Source: Oncomelania hupensis
Taxonomy: Eukaryota; Mollusca; Gastropoda; Littorinimorpha; Pomatiopsidae
Assembly (NCBI GenBank): GCA_036898135.1
Contig: CM072522.1
Location: 10,433,686-10,497,685 of the forward strand
Direction of reading: 5' to 3'
Length of the DNA: 64,000 nucleotides
The notes under the pieces were generated by a model. That model was not told the origin of the DNA. It made no database searches and saw only the letters and a list, made by a program, of their open reading frames with translations. The stretch's first letter is position 1. Every line of letters starts with the position of its first letter. The position numbers were made by a program, and so were the translations under genes. Positions 45,747 through 57,189 of this stretch are shown one piece after another.

Positions 45747-46449
45747 CTTCGATTTCCACCCCAAATGAAAGCAACTTTCAGCAGACAGTCCAAACTACTA
45801 TCAAACGATGCACTCCTGAACTACTGCTGCCGTTGGCTTCAAATGTTGGCCTAAATTGGTTCCGGATAACACTGACGTATTTTTGTCTTTTGATTATACG
45901 CGGTCACCAAAAAGCTTTGGGTGAAACGAAACGGGTCTTTCTGCTGTGCAGAGCAGAAGACAACATAGATGTTCTCGCCTCCTTGTCCGGAGATTGTCTG
46001 TAAGGGACGACAAGCTATGATGGCGTTGTTACCTTCCTTTACTTTCTCAGTTTAAATTAATGCGTTGGACATGAGTGATGACTTTTCCGTGTGACATGGA
46101 AAGATTCATGTCTCGAATATTGTGAGACCTCTCAACCCTCCATACATCTTACACACTAAGATGGGACAGAAAGCACGATTTAACGTGGCTTGTGCTAGAG
46201 TTACTTCTCTTAGCTAATGCATGATGCACCACGGTGAAAAACCGTTAACATTGCTGTGCTCCGAACTGCAAACATGCTCGCTACAAAGCATTCGGCAAAA
46301 ATATGTGGTTGCTTTTCTTTCTGGAAGGACAATTTCAGATCTAGGGTAAAAGGCCACATCACGTGTGGATCTGGCAGAACGTAGCAGGCCGACACTTTTC
46401 ACGGACATAGGGAAGTACATATTTTCTAAAAGCAGATCTAGATTTTAGT

Positions 46450-47000
46450 TAGTCAGTCAGCGAACGGCACAGAGCCGAATCAGGACCACAACACCCATGA
46501 TCCGTATAAAAGATCTGCTGAAACAACCCTGATGGTAACACTGAAGGCACTCCACCAGCCGGTCACTTTACAATAAAGGCATCCCATTCAGAGGACGCTG
46601 AGGCTGTACTCTAATTAATCGAACCCCCGGTTACAAAAACAAAATAGAATATAAACATCTTTATAAAATATCTACAAAATGCATAAATATAAAATGCCTA
46701 CATTGCTAAATCATAAATAATAATACCATAGAAAGCCCTAGTGACCATTTGGCAGAAAGCGTCCAATATCCTCAAGCTGGCCCAACAAACCCCAAACACA
46801 AATTAGGAGTTTTAGAACAGTTTTCAAGAAAAAAGATAGGTGACTGGTCCAGCAAGGAAGATAGTAGATTGATAGAACAGAGTAGGAGCGAGAAAGAAAC
46901 AATGAGAATGACAGAAACAGTGGGTATTTAAAGCCCTAAATTTCCAGAAAGTGTGGATACTATTTATACACAAAACAACAGCATCCCCACGGGGGTATTC
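46450..47000 (-). repeat. 600-bp interspersed repeat family, copy 5 (inverted)
   Basis: In minus sense it runs from the CCCCGTGGGGATGC start (about 46995) to the TCGGCTCTGTGCCGTTCGC-type variant of the 3' end near 46465, ending in an ACTGACTAACTA tail like copy 3. Confidence 0.8.
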
Positions 47001-47539
47001 TAGATGCATTAAACGTTCAGAATATGTCAGTTATAAAGTACATTTGTAGTGTGTGAACATCTGTGGCCTTGAGATGATCTACCTAATGCCACACAACATG
47101 TTGAACAGCTAGTTGGCTCTTAAGAAAATACTTTATTGTCCCTTTTTATCGGGAAATTCTGGGCCGCCTGCCCTGGGGAAGGCATAGTCGCAGCCTGTGT
47201 CGCGGCCAAACCCAACCTACCTAATTTTAGTTGTGTTTTTGAAATTTTGCTGGGGGAGCAAACCGGAGTATCCGGAGAAAACTCCCGAGAGTAAGCTTAA
47301 ATAATATTTGTCCAAATGCTGGATTGATCCCACGCCTTTCAGGCCCCATTGGTTTATAGCCGGTGGAGAGAGCTAGTTCGAGTTCGAGCACTTTGGAGGA
47401 TAGTGAGAGAGAAGATTGTTTGTCATATTTAGCTGTTTTAGTAGCAGATTATGAGGAAATTCGATAGAGGAGGCGATATTCATTCAGAAAGAGGTTTCTT
47501 TCATTGATCCTGCAGTGCCCTAACTTATTGCTACGTAGG

Positions 47540-47758
47540 CTACATGTTGTAAAAGTTATGAATGAATTTTAGCGTGTAACCGGTTGCTTCGTGCAGTTTG
47601 GAGAAGGAAAGAGAAGATTGTTTGCCATCTTTAACAGTTTTGGTAGCAGATGAGGAGGAAACCTTTGTCGACGGTGGGTACGGCCATGGATCGGGAGGAG
47701 GAAGACACTCGGGACTTATTCTGCACTTTGATCCAATGACAACCTTTGTGTCAGCCAT
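47540..47758 (-). CDS. Unassigned 72-codon open frame with good start context
   Basis: AAGAAAATGGCTGAC starts a frame reading MADTKVVIGSKCRISPECLP, then a Pro-rich stretch, then SSSSATKTVKDGKQSSLSFS, ending HNFYNM. I recognise no domain. Part of it (about 47595-47665) is similar to 47390-47460, a local duplication. It could be a small gene or a first exon transcribed toward the micro-exon gene; chance is also possible. Confidence 0.25.
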   Translation of the reverse strand: MADTKVVIGSKCRISPECLPPPDPWPYPPSTKVSSSSATKTVKDGKQSSLSFSKLHEATGYTLKFIHNFYNM

Positions 47759-48659
47759 TTTCTTCAGTGGCAATATCAAGGACGCCACTGCACGTTCTGA
47801 TTGGTCAGGACTTATGATTTCATAGCAGGAATCAGAACATGATGTAGCTCTGAATCTACGATGAATTTGCATGAGATTTTATCGTAAGCTTGTTGTACAA
47901 CTTATTGCAGCATGTGACCTGGTAACTCTAATGATAATCGGTAGGTCTGCCTTGGGCTTAAGACCACTGGACCACAACAATGCGATCTTTGGAAACAGAA
48001 CTGTAGGTGAGATGAGGTGGCTGCGTGTTCTGTAGAAATCCTTTGGAGGACAGCCAAGACAAATCTGATCTTGAGTTGTACTTTGCTGGAGCCAATCTAT
48101 CTTATAGTTTATTGTATATTTTGCAAAGGTCGTACAACTCTGAAAATGCTAATGCACTAAACATGGTTTAAAGTCTTTAAATTTATTTTTAAAAAACGGT
48201 TAAAAAAAAGCACTGACCACAGATTTACTTATGAGTTAGTTTCGCCAGCAGTTGAACAATAAAAAAAACAACTCATAACGAATTTTTTTTTGAAACTAGA
48301 AGCGGAGGCCATGCTTACATTCGGTTTTTGCGATTGCTATCAGTTTTTTTTTCCAAATTCAATGCCTTGCATAATGCTCCAAACGAAAGAGAACTCGTCA
48401 AGTTTGTGTCTATACGCTTTCCGCCATTTTGAAACAGCATCACTGTCCGATCTAGGTGTGTAGAATCTAGGCCAAAAAGGGTGAAGGTCGGCGACAACAG
48501 TTGTACCGTAGCGAGTTGCTTTGCAGCGAGTGGCTTACTCACGTTGTTTCGTATGTAAGTACTCACAAAGCAAAGTTGGTAAGAATAGGACGTTCTGTGC
48601 CTGCGCGATAAGAGATCCTAGGCTAAAATCGAAAGGAAGACAAGTCCACAGTGTTGGCG

Positions 48660-48900
48660 GCCATGATGTACTCGCAGAAATGTTTCCAACTCGCCAAAGT
48701 CACGTGGCTGATTGCTTGTTCTCGCCTGGTGCAACGGAACTCATCGCCTATTTTCGCGAATACTCGCTTCAAAGCAATGCCCTACTGGTTTCCACGGTGA
48801 TAGCAACATTTAACATTATGCAACGGGATGACCGGGCACTTATTATTTTGGGTATGGCGTTGCCTTAAGTGTCCATGTCTTACCACAACCTATGTTTTAC
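48660..48900. other. Unresolved unique sequence between repeats
   Basis: From 47760 to 48930 the sequence has near-neutral GC, several short frames on both strands and ATGGCGG/ATGGCCGCC start-like motifs (minus, about 48434 and 48665), but I could not build a spliced model. Confidence 0.3.
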
Positions 48901-48933
48901 ATTTAATATATATTTGAATCATCCTTCTAATAA

Positions 48934-48934
48934 T

Positions 48935-48972
<38 letters not shown>

Positions 48973-49450
48973 TGTGGGTGTGGGTGTGGGTGTGTGTGTG
49001 GGGTGTGTGTGTGTGTGTGCGCGCTCATGTGTGTGTGTGTATGTTTTATAAATGAAAAGCAGGAGTCTTTCACAGTATACGTAAACCAATTTGCCTTGCA
49101 ATGTGTTGTAAAACTATATATATACACTTCCTGTCACGTTTTCTTTGTCTCTATTTCCTCCTCCCCTCCCCCCCCTCACATCCTCCTCTGCCTCTCTCTC
49201 TCCATCCATCCCTCCCTTCCTTCCCCTCCTCTCTCTCTCTTTCCATTTCCTCTCTCTCCCTCTAGCTGTTCCTCTCTCTCCCGTCTATTCTTCTCCCTTC
49301 CACTCTCTATCTATCTCCCCTCCCCTTCCCTTCCTCTCTCTCTCCTTCCATCCCTCCCTCCATTCTTATCTCTGTCTCTCTCTCTCTTTCTCTCTGTCTC
49401 TCCCTGTCTCCTCTCTCTCCCTACCTCCCTCCCACCCCCTTCTCTATCTC
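48934..49450. repeat. (GT)n array then long CT/CCT-rich tract
   Basis: GT array at 48934-49045, then a pyrimidine-only-like stretch (49143-49450) of CTCTCT, CCTCCC and TCCATC units. Confidence 0.95.
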
Positions 49451-49459
49451 TGGTTAGAT

Positions 49460-51190
49460 TGGCAAAATTTTTGTTCCTAGCATGGGAGACCCGGCGTAAA
49501 AATCAGGCATGATAACTTAAGCAGTGATGTTGCTAGAAATTTTCAGCATAGGCCATTTGGCCGATTCAGTCACAAACCTTTAGGACATTTTGAAAATCTT
49601 TCGGCCATCATTTTGACTTTTTCCAACACCAATTGAGAGGAAGTGCTGGCCACTGATAAGTTTCGGCTTCTTTTTCGCAACAAGGGGAGTTACTCTAAAT
49701 CTCTCTGGTGATGCATGTGTCGTCTTCTTGGCGCTTCCGATACGCGCTGTTCGACAATAACTCACAACACCTTTTATTTATCTGATAGGAAATTAATAGG
49801 GCCAGAAGCAATAACAACGAAACAGACATGAGACGAGCAAAGAAAAAACGGACAAAGGGTGGCCGAGTGAGGCGTAAAACCTAAGGACAGCGGGCCGATC
49901 AGAACATTGACTCTATCGGACATTTAGGAATTTTATCGGTGAATGGCCGATTTGCCGACGAAAACGACATCACTGCTTAAGGACCAGATTTTGTTCACGA
50001 GGACAATGTAAAAACATGATCACTTTAAATTAGAACACTGGACATTATGAGCAAAACCAGAACTAATAATTATGTGAAATTCCGCTTGAAAGAAAACGGA
50101 AACATTGTACAGCAGCGTTATGTTCAGAATGCGAGTTTAATTTAAAGTGTTTGTTCGATAACATTATTTGTTAAGCAAGCGAGTGCGTTCAATATGCAGT
50201 TTCGCTGGAAATTTGTTGGTATTAATGTAGCCGAGTGGAGTATTTGACTCCCGTCTCTCGGCCACCACCTTGAGAACACGGCCCAACCCGAACTATTATT
50301 TTCATTTATCCCTGGCAAGACGGACATAAAAATATTTGCCCTTCAAGGCGGCAAAGCGTGTTGATAGTAAATCGGTTTGCCGGAGCCTAGTGCCACGACA
50401 ATCTCTGCAGAGTCACTGCCACTGATTTGCATAAAGCCCCTCCGACAATGTAGTCCTGCTCACCACCAAAAGCAGAAGATGAATGGTCATCCGGGGAGAA
50501 CAAATGTCGTGTCGCCTTGTCCTGCATAACCCAATGGATTCTGCACAGCAGGAGCCACCCAAGGCTAGTCTAACCAACAAATGGAAGGTAGGCCGGCTAC
50601 CTCTCTCCCAAGCTTGAACCAGTCGCCTCCCATTCCTCCACATTAATATCTGCCTTCGTTACTGTGTTTCATTTGTTGTTGCAATGATCACTGTTGTGGT
50701 ACATATGCATCAACAGTGCTAAGTTTCGTGCCGGTATTGTAATTCGGGTTTATTTATCCCAATTTTTCCTAAAGAAGCAAAACAAAAGCATAGAGTGATG
50801 GGCCACTATCGTATGTGACCTCTCCGCATGCCAAAGAATGATCACACTCCGTGCAGCCAAGTTTGGGATAAAGCGCAGAACGTATTTATACTATAACTGG
50901 CCTTGACCTTTGAGAAAGAGCAAAGGTGAATTGCACAAAGGCGGAGTGGTCCATAGTAATAATCTTTGAAATTAAACTTAATACAACTGTATACATATTT
51001 AAAATAAAAAAAAGGTAGCCTGAAATATTACAGTAGAACGCAAAAATCGCGAGAAACGTCGCTGAAGAACATAATAGTCCATAATAAATATATTTAAAAA
51101 TTAAAGTAACTGAACTTCGTTGTAAATAACAATAAATCCTCCAGGATTTGGCACTGGATAGAGAATAACAAATTGAAAAAAGGCAATTTT
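49460..51190. other. No supported gene; weak repeats
   Basis: Includes a GGCCGA-rich stretch (49540-49970), a 76-codon minus frame at 50413-50643 that looks like part of a dispersed repeat (GGCTCCTGCTGTGCAGAATC), and a TGACCTTTGAGA-family piece at 50740-50920. Confidence 0.4.
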
Positions 51191-51197
51191 TTGTTAG

Positions 51198-51479
51198 ATT
51201 TCTCGACTTGGACCACACGACTCCTTACCGAGGCACTCGCGAGCTCGCACCCCTTCCTGATCCTCCGTTACAATGCTACAGACAACCGCAACACCCATCG
51301 ACAACCGGTTGTTGCGACGTCCCGCAACATTGATCCGGAGGTCAGGGAGGTGGTACAAGTGTCCGGTTTAGGGAGTAGTGATGTGTCGCAAGGCGAGAAA
51401 TCAGGGGAGAGTTCACTTGGAACAACAAAACCCTCGCCGTCCATGCCCAGTTCTGGCCAGGAACGGCAAGGGAGACCCT
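51198..51479 (+). CDS. Possible internal exon on the plus strand
   Basis: Acceptor TTTTTTGTTAG before it and donor GTAATTCC after. One frame is open throughout, with a polar end (NIDPEVREVVQVSG, GEKSGESSLGTTKPSPSMPS). GC is higher than the flanks. No domain recognised; may be part of an unknown mobile element. Confidence 0.25.
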
Positions 51480-51568
51480 AGGTAATTCCAGGGAACACTC
51501 CGTTGTGTGCACTACAATAGTTCGCGTATAAACCCACGATTCGTAATCAGTGTAACACAGCATGCCTC

Positions 51569-52422
51569 GGTACCTATAAAGTGCGAAAAGACAACTAAAG
51601 ACGGCTAAAGACAACTAAAGACGGCTAAAGACAACTAAAGACGGCTAAAGACAACTAAAGACGGCTAAAGACACCTATGTATAGACAACTAAAGACAACT
51701 AAAAGTTGTCTTTAGTTGTCTTTTCGCCCTTCATAGGTACCACTAAAGACAACTGAAGACGGCTAAAGACACCAGGGGTAGAAATTTTAGAGGGTATACA
51801 AAGCTACAAACAACTTAAAGAGTCCAAAAACACCTGCCATCTTTGAAAGACATTGGCTATGGAAGAAATTTGTTGCCGCGTAGAAAGTACAACGGATTAC
51901 AAAAAATAACAATAATATTTTTCAAGTATATTATATAACATAATTGATTTAGATACAAAGTGAAAGCTGTTCGGGGTGATTGTGTAGTCGGATTTAATGA
52001 AAACGCAATGCCCGATTCGAAACTGAGGCTATTGTTGTCTTTAGGGTTAGGGTTAGGGGTTAGGGTTAGGGTTAGTTGTCTATACATAGGTGTCTTTAGC
52101 CGTCTTTAGTTGTCTTTAGCCGTCTTTAGTTGTCTTTAGCCGTCTTTAGTTGTCTTTTCGCTTGTCTTTAGTAGTCTTTAGCTGTCTTTAGTTGTCTTTA
52201 GCTGTCTTTAGTTGTCTTTAGTTGTCTTAGTTGTCTTTAGCCGTCTTTAGTTGTCTTTAGCCGTCTTTAGTTGTCTTTAGTTGTCTTTTCGCCCTTTATA
52301 GGTACCGGTCTTTAGTTGTCTTTAGTTGTCTTTAGTAGTCTTTAGCTGTCTTTAGTTGTCTTTAGTTGTCTTTAGCTGTCTTTAGTTGTCTTTAGTTGTC
52401 TTTTCGCACTTTATAGGTACCC
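51569..52422. repeat. Nested inverted minisatellite array (AGACAACTAAAGACGGCTAA)n
   Basis: The left arm carries the 20-bp unit on the plus strand (51590-51790). The right arm carries its reverse complement (52076-52410). Both ends are capped by GGTACCTATAAAGTGCGAAA and its mirror; inner caps with GAAAAGACAACT also pair. The 240-bp centre has no repeat units except a telomere-like run. The structure could fold into long hairpins. Confidence 0.85.
52041..52075 (+). repeat. Interstitial telomere-like TTAGGG repeats
   Basis: Five to six TTAGGG units (one with an extra G) lie at the inner border of the right arm of the inverted array. TTAGGG is the usual metazoan telomere motif. Confidence 0.9.
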
Positions 52423-52728
52423 TCTGGCCTAGGTACTGTGCATTCATTTAAAAAAAATTGTTGTTTCAAACAAAATCAAAGCCGTTCCTAAAAGGTGGAA
52501 CGGATCCGGAAGACACTGTACATATTTGTGCTGCAGAACTCAGATAAAAGCGAAAAATGGTACAACTGTTAGTTTTTGTTATTTTGTTGCATGCTTTCCA
52601 AATTAACTGGTATCGATAATAACAACAGATAATACCCATAAATCAATGTTGTTATAATGTTTACAGAGTTATGTAACATTTCCACAAAAGATCAAAGTTC
52701 AAAATTACAGTCTAAGAGTGTGACAATG

Positions 52729-52929
52729 GCCTGTCTTAATTGTATGGTTCGTGGAACGTTCGGGAAGATTCAAAAACTTGTTTTCGAGGTTCTCAGATCG
52801 CGAACCTAGGTTGCTGAACCTTTTGGACAAAAAAAGGTTCAGGAACCTAGGTTCGATATATGAGAACTTCGAAAAAACAAGTGTTTGAACCTCCCCGAAC
52901 GTTCCACGAACCTTACAATTAAGACAGGC
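52729..52929. mobile_element. 201-bp palindromic element (foldback MITE)
   Basis: Arms of about 92 bp run from GCCTGTCTTAATTGTATGGT to the mirrored TACAATTAAGACAGGC end with few mismatches and a roughly 15-bp centre around TTTTGGACAAAAAA. No coding capacity. Target duplication unclear. Confidence 0.85.
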
Positions 52930-53157
52930 AATTTATTTAGTGGCCAGAAAGTAAGAATAGGGTGAGTAAACACTGTTCACTGAGGCCAGCAACTGTTATT
53001 ATTCTTGGGCGACCAATTCCTCAGGCAAACCGACATTTGGCGCGTTCTGATTCCTCACTATTTCAACGTATTTCTAGATAAGATGGAACATGCAAAAAAT
53101 GAAATTCGGAGTGAAGATATACCGACTGGCTGACTACACTTAAGTGCTAGTTAATGA

Positions 53158-54344
53158 GTGGCCATTGAACAGATTTTCAACCTCAGAATAATCTGCGAGA
53201 AATACCTACAGCACCAACACCTATATCATGTGTTCGTAGACTTCAAAAAGGCGTTTGACCGAGTCTGGCATGCAGCTCTGTGGTCAACCATGAGAGTGTA
53301 CAACATCAGCCCTAACATTATTGAAGTCATCAAAAGCCTGTATGACAAGGCTACCAGTGCAGTCCTCCACAACAGCGCCATCGGAAACTGGTTCAGAACA
53401 ACAATCGGTGTGCGTCAAGGATGCCTACTCTCTCCAACACTCTTCAACATCTTCCTAGAGCGCATCATGTCAGATGCCCTTGCAGATCACGAAGGCACAG
53501 TCAGCATAAGGGGAAGAGCAATCTCCAACCTTCGTTTTGAGGATGACATTGATGGATTGGCTGGAGAGGAACAAGAACTTGAACAGCTGGTACAGAGGCT
53601 CGACACCACCTCTCGAGCCAATGGAATGAAATTAAGTGCAGAGAAGACCAAAATGATGACCAACAACACCAATGGCATCAACACGGACATCAAAGTCCAG
53701 GGCCAATCTCTCAACACAGTGCGTAGCTTCACATTTTTAGGAGCCATTGTATCAGACAATGGGTCCCGACAGAAAGTCCTCTCCAGGATCGCACAAACAA
53801 CTGCTGCCCTGGCGAGGTTGAAGCCAAGTTGGAAAGACAGGACCATCAGTCTACATTCCAAGATAAAGCTGCTGCGCTCCCTTGTCATTTCCATCTTCCT
53901 ATACGCTTGCGAAACACGGACCCTCACAGCAGGATCTACAACGAAGAATACAAAGCATGGAGATGAGGTGCTACAGAAGACTTCTGGGCATTTCCTATAC
54001 CCAAGCACATCACCAACGACGAAGTCCGACAGACCATCACACAAGCCATTGGACAACACGATGACCTGCTCACAGTGGTGAAAAAACAGAAACTCCGATG
54101 GTATGGCCACGTCACCAGATCATCAGGTCTTGCAAAGCCCATCCTGCAAGGCACAGTGCAAGGAGGTAGAAGAAGAAGGAGACCGAAAAAGAGGTGGGAG
54201 GACAGCATTCGAGAATGGACTGGTTTGACACTGAGCGAAACCATCAGGGTTGCTGAGGACAGGGAAAGATGGAGTACGCTGGTTAAACGATCATCTGTAG
54301 TGCCCCTACGACCTCCGAGTTACGGGATAGGATAGGATAAGATA
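53158..54344 (+). mobile_element. RTE-type LINE copy with 307-codon reverse-transcriptase frame
   Basis: The frame 53158-54081 covers reverse transcriptase motifs: FVDFKKAFDRVWH, GVRQGCLLSPTLFNIFLERI, the catalytic box as LRFEDDIDGL (FADD in sister copies, so Ala to Glu here), AEKTKMM, and the thumb region FLYACETRTLT. A frameshift near 53935 separates the remaining C-terminal part (54075-54335, KLRWYGHVTRSSGLAKPI and RRRPKKRWED). It ends in GGATA units. The endonuclease and 5' part are missing. Best coding copy of this family in the window. Confidence 0.9.
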
Positions 54345-54769
54345 TGATAATGAGTGGCCCCGATCTGAAGTATCTGCACTCTCTGCATCTTCAATCCGAA
54401 CAGCATCTTTCGTATCTGACCCGGCCCCCTAGTACAAGGAGCTCATTTACTGTGTAACCCTCTGCAGTAAACTATAGTAGCAGCTTTGTAGGCTCAGGTC
54501 TAAGAGAGACAACTGGAGGTAGAACAGCGTCCGTTGATTTTAATTTTACACCCAGAGGTCAAAATAAGCAGTGGTTTCCCTTTAAGTTAAAAGGAAGTAG
54601 GGTGACTTCGTCCTGTTCGGCAATATCTGACTGTGGTAGTTGGTATGATGTCGACTGGGTACCACTTCTGGCTTTATGTCGACAGACATGGAGAGCACTC
54701 AGTTAAATAAACTAGGAAAAAGATAGCAAGCCATTCAAAAGTATTCCCAGACACTCAGACACGTAACCG

Positions 54770-55590
54770 AAAAATAAGCATGTTCAAAAGTGTGAATGTC
54801 CTTGAAGGTGTTGTGACTGAGTTTTATTCTATGGAAACAAAAGGAAGACATGGAATGATGGACCACGATCTGAACTATCTGCAAGCAAAAAAAACCCCAA
54901 AAGAGCTCAAAATCGGATTAGCCAATGTTTAGATAGAACGCAAAACGTATTTAGAAAATGGCCAAGCACAGTGACCTTCGCGGTGGGGCCGAGTAGCTCA
55001 GTTGGTAGAGCGGCTTACTAGTAACCGAAAGGTACCTGGTTCGAATCCCGGATTGGCCAACGCGTGACCATATTATTTTCCCCTTACCATCAACTGGTTC
55101 GCTGGTGTCAGAATAATGTGACCAGTAGTCGGCTATACGCTTCGGTGTCGTGTGACTATAATCAACAGTTACATTGACCTTCGTACGAATAAATTAACAT
55201 GCTTAAAGTATCATTGGAAACATTGGTGAATTTTGTTTCAGTTATTCTTCAGATAAGGCCCCCCAAAAGTGTGTTTTGAACAAACAAGTGAAACTCTGAG
55301 CGACGGGCGGACCGATTGACTAATAACCGGACGGCAACTGAAGGATGGCCCATGATCTGAAGTACCTGTATATTAAAAACTCAACAAAATTCCTTTCAGG
55401 CGTTGTTGAGATATTGAGCAAGACGTGCTTAGCAACAAAATGACTTCAGTGACCTTGACCTTTGTGATAGAGCAAATATGATAGCATGGGAGGAAAGACT
55501 ACTAACCTAGGTAGCGTTTGTATGAGATTTAGTCAAACCCCGTTCACTGGTTCTAGAGGTATGGTTTCAAACCGGACCGACCGACCGAGC
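54770..55590 (+). repeat. Interspersed repeat with TGACCTTTGAGA motif, copy with nested SINE
   Basis: AGCGCAAAACGTATTT phrase variants, CAGTGACCTTGACCTTTGTG and a GGACCGACCGACCGAGC end. The tRNA-derived SINE at 54981-55174 is inserted into it, which shows that this repeat is older than SINE family 1. Confidence 0.65.
54981..55174 (+). mobile_element. tRNA-derived SINE (family 1), best copy, with 9-bp target duplication
   Basis: The head GGGGCCGAGTAGCTCAGTTG continues to GGTTCGAATCCCGGATTGGC with both promoter boxes intact. The body ends TCGTGTGACTATAATCAAC. TGACCTTCG is duplicated at 54972-54980 and 55175-55183. Intact boxes mean it could still be transcribed by RNA polymerase III. Confidence 0.92.
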
Positions 55591-55705
55591 AAACAAAAAA
55601 ATCTTAAAGGTGGCGAGGCCATCACGTGAGGCAGGCGAACAGCAAACATCATATTTACCCGTCCACACAATTCTGACAAAATGCGCAGATAGATACACAT
55701 GCACT

Positions 55706-55707
<2 letters not shown>

Positions 55708-55748
<41 letters not shown>

Positions 55749-55815
55749 CGAGAGGGAGAGAGCGAGAGAGAGATAGAGAAGGGGAGGGGGAGAGAGCGAG
55801 AGAGAGAGAGAGAAA
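55708..55815. repeat. (GA)n microsatellite with G-run
   Basis: GA units, a ten-G run, then imperfect GA. A short (CA)n at 55859-55875 joins it to the LINE that follows. Confidence 0.95.
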
Positions 55816-55875
55816 AGAGAGCGTCATGGTCAAGCATTAAACCTAAAATTCATAATCAAAACACACACACACACA

Positions 55876-56905
55876 TACCGCCAGGAAGTCGACCACTTGG
55901 TGTCGTGGTGCGAAGACAACAACCTCGAACTGAACACCTCCAAAACAGTCGAGATGATTGTGGACTACCGCAGGAACCAGGACCCCAAAGATCCACTGCT
56001 CATCAATGGACAAGCCATCGAGACAGTAGACTCGTTCAAGTTCCTGGGTTCCCTCATCTCCGACGACCTCAGCTGGGGTGCCAACATTAACACCATCGTG
56101 AAGCGGGCCCATCAACGACTGTACTTCCTCAGACAGCTGAGGAAGTTTGGCCTTTCCAAAGACATTCTCCTCCAGTTCTACCGGGCCGTGGTGGAGAGCG
56201 TCCTAACATTTTCCATCACGGTCTGGTTCGGAACAGCAACGCAGCTCGACAAAGACCGGCTGGAGCGGGTTGTGCGCACGGCAGGCAGGATTGTCGGCTG
56301 TGAGCTCCCCTCTCTGGCCTCCATCTACTCGACCCGCTCTCTCAACAGAGCCGACAAGATCCTCTCTGACCCTTCCCACCCTGCCCACCCCCTGTTCGAA
56401 CTTCTCCCCTCTGGCCGCCGCTTTCGATCCTTCAGATCCCACACTTCCCGCTTTAAAGATTCCTTTTACCCTCAAACTGTAAGATCTCTAAACGCCGCAT
56501 CCTCCTCCAACCGCTGATCCCCCTGCCGTGCGCACGCCCTGCTTCTCCCTACATGCTCGTACATCTATATCTATATACTACAGTGACTACTATAATTTAG
56601 AATGTTTTTGTGATCACTTTAGACTAGTCATTTGTGTTTTACTATATCTTTCTGTTTATCTGTTATTGTTGGGTATGCTGTGCGAGTGCGTGTGGTTGTG
56701 CATACATGTGTGTATTTGTGTATGTAGGTATGTGTGCGTGTGTGTAAGAAAGAGAGAGAAAGAGTAAGAGAGAGAAAGAGAGAGAGATGTTAAATCTAAA
56801 ACATTCTGCCATTGTCCAACACCAAATAATATTCCGATTGTTGTATCTATTACATGTCAATTGGCGAAATAAATTCCTGTTATCCTGTTATCCTGTTATC
56901 CTGTT
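55876..56905 (+). mobile_element. L2/Rex1-type LINE, 3' part with intact C-terminal frame
   Basis: A 206-codon frame (55897-56517) covers the end of reverse transcriptase and thumb: VSWCEDNNLELNTSKTVEMI, VDSFKFLGSLISDDLSW, FYRAVVESVLTFSITVWFGT, then DPSHPAHPLFELLPSGRRFR and a DSFYPQTVRSLN end. It is GC-rich and undisrupted, so a recent insertion. The catalytic YADD region is lost by 5' truncation. The 3' UTR ends in four TCCTGTTA units at about 56871-56904, the 8-bp tail repeat expected for this group. Confidence 0.88.
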
Positions 56906-57189
56906 ATACGTTCAAAGCCTCCCAACTGGGTTTCTTTCCAAAATGATGTCAACTGGGTTCCACATGATGTAAACTAGTGAGGACTTCAAAACTCAGCATA
57001 CAGCTTAATTTGACTGTACATGGTTCCAATATCACTAAAAATTTAAAATATATAAACAAACTTTGATGTGGTTGACTTTGGAAAAGTGGGTTCCTTTTTG
57101 TACAAGTGGGTTCCTTCAGGCACACACGAACGACCAAACTATTACTTTGGGTTCCATACATGATTCTGCTTTTTGGAGTCTAAATTTGG

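Noticed and set aside
48660..48665. Start codon in ATCATGGCCGCC on the minus strand (13 codons to a stop)
   Set aside because: The context is good, but there is no donor before the stop and no supporting exon.
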